Shown here: one piece after another, positions 1-5,498 of the stretch
Numbering within the stretch: position 1 is the stretch's first letter
How the letters are laid out: every line of letters starts with the position of its first letter
Assembly: GCA_036393335.1 (NCBI GenBank)
Contig: DASWHD010000110.1
Span: forward strand, 1-8,258
Source: DASWHD01 sp036393335
GTDB lineage: Bacteria > CG2-30-53-67 > CG2-30-70-394
DNA: 8,258 nt
Reading direction: 5' to 3'
Made by a program: the position numbers and the translations under genes
The notes under the pieces: model-generated
What the model was told of the DNA's origin: nothing
Seen by the model: the letters and a program-made list of their open reading frames with translations, nothing else
Databases searched by the model: none

Positions 1-64
1 CGAAGACGGACATGGGCAGAATTCTCGAAGGGGGCCTGGTCCCTGTCAATCGCTGCCGGGTCGC

Positions 65-98
65 CGGTGATCGGCGGCTCTCTTGCGGTCGATCACCG
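65..98. repeat. Inverted repeat, 9-bp arms
   Basis: CGGTGATCG at 65-73 is the exact reverse complement of CGATCACCG at 90-98, with a 16-base loop. No T-run follows on either strand, so it is not a canonical terminator. It could be an RNA hairpin or chance in GC-rich DNA. Confidence 0.45.
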
Positions 99-214
99 CG
101 GGAAGCCAGGAAACCAGGAGGGCCTCTAGCCCGCATTTCTCTCCATGAATCTGCTACGCCCGCGCAACCGCCCTGCCTGCCGGCAGGCCGCATCTCCTGG
201 CCACCTCATCCGGG

Positions 215-237
215 GTAGGAGCCGGTTGCACCGGCGA
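215..237 (+). repeat. REP-like element
   Basis: The signature GTAGGAGC (215-222) overlaps a short hairpin: GCCGG (221-225), loop TTGCA, CCGGC (231-235), then GA. This is the arrangement of the GTAGGAGC-stem-TTGC-stem-GA repeats found in Pseudomonas and other gammaproteobacteria. An alternative hairpin uses ACCGGCG (230-236) with CGCCGGT (242-248). The match to the REP class is by remembered consensus, not by a search. Confidence 0.55.
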
Positions 238-306
238 TCCGCGCCGGTGGGTGCCTGCCTGTGCGTGTCTGCACGCAGACAGGCGGCAGGCCCGTTCGGG
301 CCGGGG

Positions 307-351
307 TCGCCGACCTGCCTTGCCGGCAGGCAGGAGGGATTCGGCTCCTAC
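307..351 (-). repeat. REP-like element with expanded loop
   Basis: Read on the minus strand, GTAGGAGCCGA (351-341) is followed about 27 bases later by TCGGCGA (313-307). GCCGA and TCGGC form the stem. The loop is not the usual few bases but contains a second near-perfect palindrome (CCTGCC, one extra T, TGCCGGCA, GGCAGG at 314-334). The unit therefore looks like a REP with another palindrome inserted. It faces the REP at 215-237. Confidence 0.5.
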
Positions 352-417
352 CGCGGGCCGACCAGGGTCTACGGCCATGTGCACGGGCTCGCGACGATCC
401 CTGGTGAGCAATGTGGG

Positions 418-2481
418 TTAATGCGGCGTGGGTGCCATCTCAGGGCCGGCGGGTACCATGTCGCCCCGGGGGGCGGCGAGGCCGTCGGCCACCAAGGCCT
501 GGACGTTGTCACCGGTGAGGGCGTGGAGGAACTCCACCAGGGCGGCCTGGTCGTCCTCGGACAGGCCCAGGGGCCGGATCCGGGGGTCGACGAGGTCGTG
601 GGGATGGCCACCCTGGTTGTAGAACGCCACCACCGCATCGAGGGTGGCGAGGGAGCCGTCGTGCATGTACGGCGCCGTGAGGGCCACGTTGCGCAGGGAC
701 GGCGTCCGGTAGCGCCAGCGGTCGGCGGGGTCCTGGGTCACCTCGTAACGCCCGAGGTCGGCGGGCGGCCGCTCCGCCACGGAGTCGATGATCGCGCTCG
801 CCACGTTGACCTGGACCCCGGGCGCGAGCCGCACCGGCCGCGACTCGGGCTCCGGCGCCATGGCGTTGTGCCAGCCGATGCCGGTGTTGTGAAACCCCTG
901 GTCGGTGAACAGGGCGTGGTCTTCACCGACCGGATGGCAGGCCACGCAGCCCGCCTCTCCCCGGAAGAGGTCGAAGCCGCGGATCGCCCCCGGGCCCATG
1001 GCGTCTTGCGCCCCGCCGTAGTACCAGCGGTCGAAGGGGGAGGCCGCGGATACCAGGGTGCGCTCGTAGCTGGCGATGGCCTGGCCGAGGGTCTGCACGT
1101 CCGCCGGGCGGCCGAACGCCGTCTCGAACAGGCCCAGGTAGTCGGGCAGCGCCCGGATCCGTCCTAGCAGCCAGCCCATGGACGGGTTACCCATCTCGTT
1201 GGCGGCCAGCATGGGGCCGAGGATCTGGGTCTCCAGGGCCGGATCCCGCCCGTCGTGGAAGAGGTGCTCGAGGTAGGCCACGTTAAAGATGGTCGGCGAG
1301 TTGCGCCGTACCGTGCGGCCCTCGATGCCGACGGCGGTGGCCAGTTCGTTGGAGGTGAAGCCCTGATGCGGGATGTGGCACATGGCGCAGGACATGGTGT
1401 GGTTCAGGGACAGCCGCCGGTCGTAGAACAGCTTGCGGCCGAGCCGCACCTTGGCCTCGGTCAGGGGGTTGTCCGTGGGGATCGGTACCGGCGGCAGGCC
1501 CAGCGGTGGACGCATCGCCACGGCCAGGAGGTCGACACCGCCGCTCGGTGCCGCGGGCGGTGGTGTAGTCTCCGAACCGGCGACGCGAGGGGTCTCCGGG
1601 TATCTCGTGCTGCGGCCGGCTTCCATGTCCTCCAGCCCGAGGCGCCGCAGCACCGCGCCCACGGCCTCCGGCAGGTCATGGGGTGCGGCATCGCCGGGGG
1701 GCACGAACCGGTTATCTTCATCCACGCCGCCAGCGTCCTGCTCTTCGAGGAGCAGGGTCTTTACATCGTTGACCACCAGGGCGGGATGGAGGAACGAGAC
1801 GCTGTAGATGTTCCGCACCCGCTGCTGCCGGTCGATGAGGAAGACCTTGAGGACGTGGGAGAAGTTGCCCGTCGGCTCGCCCCGGGCGTTGCGCTCCGGG
1901 ACCACGTACTGTCCGTAGCCATCGAGGATCGCTTGCAGGTCCTCGGGTGAGGCGGTGGTGAGGAATTGCCAGCCCGAGTCCCGGGCCGCGCTGCCTCCCG
2001 CGTAACCGGACATCACCTCCGGGGTGTCGCGCCGTGGATCGAAGCTCAGGCTCACCAGTCGCAGGTTCTCGCGCAGCGCCGGGTCATCGTGCATGGCGCC
2101 CTCCACCTCGTGCAGGACGCGCGTAGCCAGGGGGCAGCCGCGGGCATCGCTGCACTGGGTGTACATGAAGCTGAGTAGGGAGATCTTGCCCGCGAACAGG
2201 GTGTGCAGGGAGACCGGCTCACCCCCGGCGGCGACCGCGGCGCCGTCCGCCGCCGCGGAGAGCACCGGCAGGCGATAGCTTCCGGGCGCCGGGGGTGCGT
2301 AGCCGAGCTCTTCGACCCAGATCGACAGCGGCAGTTGACCGGTCGCCGCTGCCCGGCTCTCCCGCCCCGTGGCGAGGAGGACCACCGCCAGGCAGAGGAC
2401 ACCGCGCCATGTGCGTATTAATGACCTCTTGTCAGAACCCGGGTCGCGTCTCACGTCGTCAGTCCGTCGTCTCCCCGCCAC
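418..2481 (-). CDS. SCO1/SenC-MauG (di-haem cytochrome c peroxidase) fusion protein
   Basis: This 687-residue exported protein joins two domains that are usually separate. Residues ~22-46 are a signal peptide-like segment (positive n-region, then GVLCLAVVLLATG, ending RAAA). Residues ~85-245 resemble SCO1/SenC thioredoxin-fold copper chaperones: a Cys pair at C110 and C116 followed by Pro, SLSFDPRRDTPEV near 144-156, and a His (H209) before a VFLID strand. The Cys spacing is CX5C, not the usual CX3C. After a Pro-rich linker (~250-335), residues ~336-660 are a MauG/bacterial di-haem peroxidase domain, with LGRKLFYDRRLS, haem motifs CAMCH (365-369) and CVACH (512-516), FHDGRDPALE and APYMHDGS (603-610). 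The gene follows the SBP56 gene and overlaps it by 23 bases. The GTG at 2481 has no Shine-Dalgarno. A GTG at 2454, four bases after the upstream stop, would give a tidier signal peptide and suits reinitiation. By analogy with known mtoX clusters it probably delivers copper to, and oxidatively matures, the SBP56 partner; that role is inferred. Confidence 0.88.
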   Translation of the reverse strand: MAGRRRTDDVRRDPGSDKRSLIRTWRGVLCLAVVLLATGRESRAAATGQLPLSIWVEELGYAPPAPGSYRLPVLSAAADGAAVAAGGEPVSLHTLFAGKISLLSFMYTQCSDARGCPLATRVLHEVEGAMHDDPALRENLRLVSLSFDPRRDTPEVMSGYAGGSAARDSGWQFLTTASPEDLQAILDGYGQYVVPERNARGEPTGNFSHVLKVFLIDRQQRVRNIYSVSFLHPALVVNDVKTLLLEEQDAGGVDEDNRFVPPGDAAPHDLPEAVGAVLRRLGLEDMEAGRSTRYPETPRVAGSETTPPPAAPSGGVDLLAVAMRPPLGLPPVPIPTDNPLTEAKVRLGRKLFYDRRLSLNHTMSCAMCHIPHQGFTSNELATAVGIEGRTVRRNSPTIFNVAYLEHLFHDGRDPALETQILGPMLAANEMGNPSMGWLLGRIRALPDYLGLFETAFGRPADVQTLGQAIASYERTLVSAASPFDRWYYGGAQDAMGPGAIRGFDLFRGEAGCVACHPVGEDHALFTDQGFHNTGIGWHNAMAPEPESRPVRLAPGVQVNVASAIIDSVAERPPADLGRYEVTQDPADRWRYRTPSLRNVALTAPYMHDGSLATLDAVVAFYNQGGHPHDLVDPRIRPLGLSEDDQAALVEFLHALTGDNVQALVADGLAAPRGDMVPAGPEMAPTPH

Positions 2482-3850
2482 CGCGCGTCAGGCCGGCCAA
2501 CCTGGTGTCTGACTCGCCCCCCTGCTGAGCGTAAAGGGCATAGGCACCGAACCGCATCTGATGGGCCCGACCGAGCTTCTCCTTGATGAAATCCACGGTC
2601 CAGCGCTGGGTCAGCTCCTTGCCGTCCCACGCGTAGAGCTTGACGAACTGCTCGTTGTCGTCACCCTTCTTGTCCCAGTTGGCCAGCAGGGAGCTGCTGA
2701 AGTAGACGCGCTTTCCGTCCCAACTCTGGGAGACCATGTTGAGCTGGGCGCCAATCTTCTTGCTGTAGATCTCCTTGGGGTGCTGGGCATCGGCGATGTC
2801 GAGCAGCCGGGCGGTGCCGTCCATGAAGGTATCGACCCAGAGCCGCTGATCGTCGGAGGCTATGGAGATGTCCACCGGGAGCGGCACCTTGGCGGGGTCC
2901 CCGATGTCCGCCACCGCGTCGGCGTGCCAGTCGCCACGGTCATCCTCGCGGATCAGCCAGAGCTTGGAGGTCAAGGCGGCGGAGGTAAACGCGTAGTTGT
3001 GCCGGGGACCCCACGCCCAGCGAATCTCCAGGGGCGCGCCGGGGACGTCGAAGATCTGGCGCGGCTGGCGGGTATGGAGGTTCCACAGCACCATCGTGTT
3101 GCCGAAGCGCTGCATCGCCTCCGCGTCCTTCAACATCTTGCCGAAGTCCATCATGTAGTTGGCCCAGCCGGTGAAGGACGAGGTGAGCATGGCGTTGCGC
3201 CGCGGCAGCACGCGCACGTCGTAGTTGTAGCCGTCGGCGTATTGCCCGCTCTTGACCACCCCCCGCAGGTTCTCCGCCACCGGGATCCAGTGGCTGGCGA
3301 CGTACGTGCCGTCGTTGGTGTACTCCACCAGGGCCGAACGCCCGCCATGGTCCTGGTTGTTGGACAGGCCGGTGATCAGCATCCGCCCCGGCAGGGCGTA
3401 GCAGGTGTGTGGGCCGACCACACCGCCGCTCGCCGCCACGAAGTCGGTGATCACCTTGTGCAGCTTCGGCTGGGACGGATCCGAATGGATGTCGAAGACG
3501 AAGAGCTTGCTGGTGTCCAACCCGCCGCCCCAGAGATAGCGGCGGTCGTCGGTGAGCCCCGAGTGGTGGGCCTCGTTGCGCCCACCCACCGAGAGGGTGT
3601 GGACGACCTTGCCGTAGGTCGCGGAGTCGGGGCGTACATCGATGGTCACCAGCTTGTCCTGACCGTCGCCCAGGCCCTCGATTCCCAGGGTCCAGACGTA
3701 GACGAAGTCCTCCTGGCCGGTGATCTTCGCCATGTACGGCGACATGCAGGTCTCATCCGCGCCGGCATCGGACACGGTGCCCGCATATGGCGCAGCCAGG
3801 GCAATGGTCATGGTCACCGTCGCCAACAACCTGTGGGTCAATGTATTCAT
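2459..3850 (-). CDS. mtoX: SBP56 family protein, probable periplasmic methanethiol oxidase
   Basis: The 463-residue product matches the selenium-binding protein 56 family over its length. Characterised bacterial members are copper-dependent methanethiol oxidases, converting methanethiol and O2 to formaldehyde, H2S and H2O2. Visible family features are HHSG (95-98), PKLHKVI (128-134), GPHTCY (146-151), PLEIRW (273-278), the beta-propeller-like strand LDIADAQHPKEIYSKKIGAQ, SWDGKRVYFSSSLLANWDKK, and HQMRF (430-434). His95/96, His148 and His430 are candidate metal ligands. Residues 1-~32 form a signal peptide (hydrophobic TVTMTIALAAPYAG), so the enzyme should be periplasmic. The position of human SELENBP1 Cys57 is Gly80 here, so selenium binding through that Cys is not expected. 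The ATG at 3850 follows a strong Shine-Dalgarno (AGGAGGAGGA, 3864-3855). It is the first gene of the operon with the SCO-MauG fusion, a context that supports the oxidase assignment over a generic selenium-binding one. The substrate itself is inferred. Confidence 0.87.
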   Translation of the reverse strand: MNTLTHRLLATVTMTIALAAPYAGTVSDAGADETCMSPYMAKITGQEDFVYVWTLGIEGLGDGQDKLVTIDVRPDSATYGKVVHTLSVGGRNEAHHSGLTDDRRYLWGGGLDTSKLFVFDIHSDPSQPKLHKVITDFVAASGGVVGPHTCYALPGRMLITGLSNNQDHGGRSALVEYTNDGTYVASHWIPVAENLRGVVKSGQYADGYNYDVRVLPRRNAMLTSSFTGWANYMMDFGKMLKDAEAMQRFGNTMVLWNLHTRQPRQIFDVPGAPLEIRWAWGPRHNYAFTSAALTSKLWLIREDDRGDWHADAVADIGDPAKVPLPVDISIASDDQRLWVDTFMDGTARLLDIADAQHPKEIYSKKIGAQLNMVSQSWDGKRVYFSSSLLANWDKKGDDNEQFVKLYAWDGKELTQRWTVDFIKEKLGRAHQMRFGAYALYAQQGGESDTRLAGLTRGGGETTD

Positions 3851-4178
3851 GTTGTCCTCCTCCTCACGGGGTTACACAGGATCGGCCTTTGCGCGTGTGC
3901 CATGTGTATGGCTGGGGCTCCACCCCCGTTCTCCCCCCTGTCGCCGGAAGTGCCCCCTTACATCCTTCCCCGGCAGGCGGCGGGGCAGACACCCACTGAC
4001 GTCACGTGATAGAAATCATACTAGATTCATTCGATCGAGATTGTGCACATGAATTCTCGCCCGGCCGTGGCAACCGGAGGACCGGGGACAGCCATCGCGA
4101 ACCGTGATCGGTCAACTGTCGCTCGTGTTGCTGGCGGCGGGTGTAGCCATTGCCGGCAATCCTCACCAGGAGGTCACC
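3851..4178. other. Divergent intergenic control region
   Basis: This 328-base gap lies between the divergently read SBP56 gene and the PEBP-like gene. It contains the SBP56 Shine-Dalgarno (3855-3864), GC-rich leader sequence to about 3990, an AT-rich palindromic core at 3997-4056, and the PEBP Shine-Dalgarno AGGAGG at 4168-4173. A frame open from a GTG at 4104 runs into the PEBP gene and would add a hydrophobic segment; see that gene. I see no convincing separate small gene here. Confidence 0.6.
3997..4056. promoter_or_regulatory. AT-rich palindromic core, putative divergent promoter/operator
   Basis: Two palindromes overlap: TGACGTCA (3997-4004) and TCACGTGA (4002-4009). They are followed by the palindrome TCGATCGA (4031-4038) and an inverted pair ATTCAT (4025-4030) / ATGAAT (4049-4054). 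On the minus strand a TATGAT box (4020-4015) could be a -10 element for the SBP56 operon, giving a leader of roughly 160 bases; no good -35 box sits at the right distance. The stretch is clearly more AT-rich than its surroundings. A transcription factor site is plausible, but I cannot name the factor. Confidence 0.4.
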
Positions 4179-4654
4179 ATGACCATGACCCTGACGTCGC
4201 CGGCCTTCGGCCACGGCCAAGAGATCCCGGTCCAGTACACGTGCGAGGGGAGCGACCGCTCGCCACCGCTGGCCTGGTCCGATGTCCCGGACGGGACCCG
4301 CAGCCTGGTGCTGATCGTCGATGACCCGGACGCCCCGGATCCCGATGCGCCCCAGCGGACCTGGGTCCACTGGGTGCTGTACAACCTGCCGCCGTCCGCC
4401 ACCGGGCTCCCGGAAGGCGTTGCGACCGCGGACCTCCCCGCCGGCACCGTCGCAGGGCTGAACGACTGGCGCCGCACCGGCTACGGCGGCCCGTGCCCGC
4501 CGATCGGCCGGCACCGCTACTTCCACAAGCTCTAGCCCTGGACACGGTCCTGCGGGACAGAGGCGCCCTCACCAAGCAGCAGGTGGAGGCCGCCATGGCC
4601 GGCCACATCCTGGCCCGCGCCGAGCTGATCGGGACCTACCGGAAGCGCAGGTAG
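4179..4654 (+). pseudogene. YbhB/YbcL (PEBP) family protein gene, frameshifted
   Basis: The translation is a phosphatidylethanolamine-binding protein family member of the bacterial Raf-kinase-inhibitor-like type. It has DDPDAPDPDAP followed by WVHWVLYNLP (residues 48-71) and GYGGPCPPIGRHRYFHKL (101-118). The frame stops at a TAG at 4533-4535, giving only 118 residues. Dropping to the next frame at 4535 continues the family C-terminus exactly (ALDTVL, then AMAGHILARAELIGTY) to a TAG at 4652-4654. The family has KLYALD at the junction, so one base of the Tyr codon is missing. Restored length would be 158 residues, normal for the family. The ATG at 4179 is chosen for its AGGAGG (4168-4173). An in-frame GTG at 4104 would add a hydrophobic stretch but has no ribosome site. 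Cellular role is unknown for most bacterial members. Either the gene is recently inactivated or the base was lost in sequencing or assembly. Confidence 0.85.
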
Positions 4655-4692
4655 GCGCCCGCCAACCGTACGGCGATGACCGGTGGCGCGGG

Positions 4693-4995
4693 TCAGGGCC
4701 CGTTCTGCGGTGGCGGCTGATCCTCGATGGTCTTGAGGTCGGCCTCCTTGAGCACCTTGTTCGCGGCGTCCTGCAACTCGTCGGGCACGTCGATGGCCTT
4801 GCCGGCGGCATCGATGAGGCCGCCGGCGATGGCTGCGGCCAGGAAGGTAGGGTCGTAGTTATCGGGGCCGCGACACCCGCAGTCGTAGCCTCGCCCGTCG
4901 GCGCGGACCGGGTCGTCGAAGCGCGGGGAGTTGATCCTGGCGAAGGGTATCGCCCGGCTCCACGGCTTGGTCTCGTTGTCGAACGAAAGAGTCAC
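4693..4995 (-). CDS. Hypothetical protein, 100 aa
   Basis: I do not recognise this family. The start is taken as a GTG at 4995 because a GGAGG (5004-5000) sits four bases upstream; the frame stays open further upstream but with Arg/Ser-rich sequence that looks non-coding. The product has a polar N-terminus, a motif GYDCGCRGPDNYDPT (36-50) with two close Cys residues, a short Ala/Gly-rich hydrophobic segment (AAAIAGGLIDAAG, 53-65), a helical charged stretch (VPDELQDAANKVLKEADLK) and a Pro/Gln tail. There is no signal peptide. It starts 22 bases after the stop of the upstream small gene, so the two probably form an operon. It ends 38 bases from the convergent PEBP-like gene. Confidence 0.6.
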   Translation of the reverse strand: MTLSFDNETKPWSRAIPFARINSPRFDDPVRADGRGYDCGCRGPDNYDPTFLAAAIAGGLIDAAGKAIDVPDELQDAANKVLKEADLKTIEDQPPPQNGP

Positions 4996-5017
4996 GGGGC
5001 CTCCGGGTCGATCGTGG

Positions 5018-5296
5018 TCAGCCCGCGGCGCCCGCCGCAGGGGCCGCGGTGGCGGTCTCGTCGCCGGGCGGCGGCGGGACGCGCGGCTCGTGCTCCTCGG
5101 CGAGGCGCACCTTGGTCTCGTCGGTGAGGGTGCCATCGCCGAGGAAGCGCAGCTCGCCCGCGGCCAGCTCGGACTCGGCGTAGCCGGCCTCGTCCTCCGC
5201 GTCCGGCTTGTCCTTCTTCCCCGCATCCCCCTGGGGCAACAGGACCTCCGGCACCTCGACGCCCGGGGCCTCCTGGCGGACACAGATCGCGTCCAT
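5018..5296 (-). CDS. Hypothetical acidic protein, 92 aa
   Basis: No family is recognised. The product is acidic, with VPEVLLPQGD, a charged run rich in Asp/Glu/Lys, LRFLGDGTLTDETKVRLAEE in the middle, and a low-complexity Pro/Ala tail. No signal peptide or membrane segment is visible. The ATG at 5296 has only a weak G-rich upstream sequence; a TTG at 5317 would add seven residues and also lacks a clear ribosome site. It is followed after 22 bases by the 100-residue gene on the same strand. The pair lies beyond the hairpin that ends the cytochrome gene, so it may have its own promoter, but I cannot point to one. Alternative plus-strand frames across this region look like shadows. Confidence 0.5.
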   Translation of the reverse strand: MDAICVRQEAPGVEVPEVLLPQGDAGKKDKPDAEDEAGYAESELAAGELRFLGDGTLTDETKVRLAEEHEPRVPPPPGDETATAAPAAGAAG

Positions 5297-5431
5297 CCCC
5301 GGGCCGGCCGGTGTCAAGATTTCGCGGCGGGCGAGGGCGCTCGGGGATGGCCGCCGGTCTCCGGGAGGGCTGCGGCCCGAAGCCGGGGATTCTCTGGGCG
5401 TGCTGGACTCACCGCCTGGACCACCAAGACG

Positions 5432-5467
5432 AACCCGCCGGCACGCCCGGAGACGTGCCGGCGGGTT
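5432..5467 (-). terminator. Strong hairpin downstream of the cytochrome gene
   Basis: AACCCGCCGGCACG (5432-5445) and CGTGCCGGCGGGTT (5454-5467) are perfectly complementary 14-base arms around an eight-base loop. The hairpin lies 31 bases past the stop of the pentahaem cytochrome gene. On the minus strand it is followed by CGTCTTGGTGG, which is not a true T-run, so it is a probable but not textbook intrinsic terminator. It could also protect the 3' end of the cytochrome mRNA or be a REP-like unit. Confidence 0.6.
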
Positions 5468-5498
5468 ACCTGCCGGTGCTATGGCAGGGTATGAGGGG

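Larger units (their letters stand above)
171..351. repeat. Cluster of REP-like and nested palindromes (BIME-like)
   Basis: The 180-base stretch contains at least five inverted repeats: a perfect 14-base palindrome GCCTGCCGGCAGGC (175-188); a REP-like unit (215-237); a long imperfect hairpin (253-291) with outer arms GCCTGCC/GGCAGGC and inner arms TGTCTGC/GCAGACA; GGCCCG-TT-CGGGCC (289-302); and an inverted REP-like unit with an expanded loop (307-351). The word GCCTGCC or its complement GGCAGGC occurs at 175, 182, 253, 285 and 325. Two REP-like units facing each other resemble bacterial interspersed mosaic elements, which usually lie between genes and can stabilise 3' ends or bind DNA-processing proteins. 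The placement just downstream of an operon end fits this. Confidence 0.6.
1..417. other. Intergenic region, palindrome-rich, no supported gene
   Basis: No open frame in this stretch has a believable start, ribosome binding site and protein-like composition. The open frames that do exist run through palindromic DNA and give Arg/Pro/Gly-rich translations. The region lies downstream of the SCO-MauG fusion gene, which ends at 418 on the minus strand. It holds an inverted repeat at 65-98, a cluster of REP-like palindromes at 171-351, and a 7-bp inverted repeat (361-367 with 399-405). I see no hairpin followed by a T-run that would serve as a classical terminator for the minus-strand operon. The palindrome cluster may shape the 3' end of that transcript instead. 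The first ~60 bases could belong to something outside the window. Confidence 0.6.

Noticed and set aside
12..218. Plus-strand 68-codon open frame at the left edge
   Set aside because: It reads through palindromic DNA, is Arg/Pro-rich and lacks a ribosome binding site.
171..351. CRISPR array
   Set aside because: The repeats are palindromes of unequal length and orientation with irregular spacing, not direct repeats separated by uniform spacers.
145..1167. Plus-strand 340-codon open frame
   Set aside because: It lies mostly antisense to the SCO-MauG gene and its translation is Gly/Val/Arg/His-rich without any domain; typical shadow of a high-GC gene.
2561..4009. Plus-strand 482-codon open frame
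   Set aside because: It is the antisense of the SBP56 gene, runs through its control region and has no ribosome site or recognisable domain.
4104..4178. N-terminal extension of the PEBP-like gene from a GTG, possible signal peptide
   Set aside because: The hydrophobic stretch is suggestive, but the GTG has no ribosome site and no positive n-region, whereas the ATG at 4179 has a perfectly placed AGGAGG and gives the family's normal N-terminus.
5312..5317. TTGACA on the minus strand as a -35 box for the small gene pair
   Set aside because: No -10-like hexamer occurs at 16-18 bases downstream; the spacer and target are all GC-rich and overlap the coding start.
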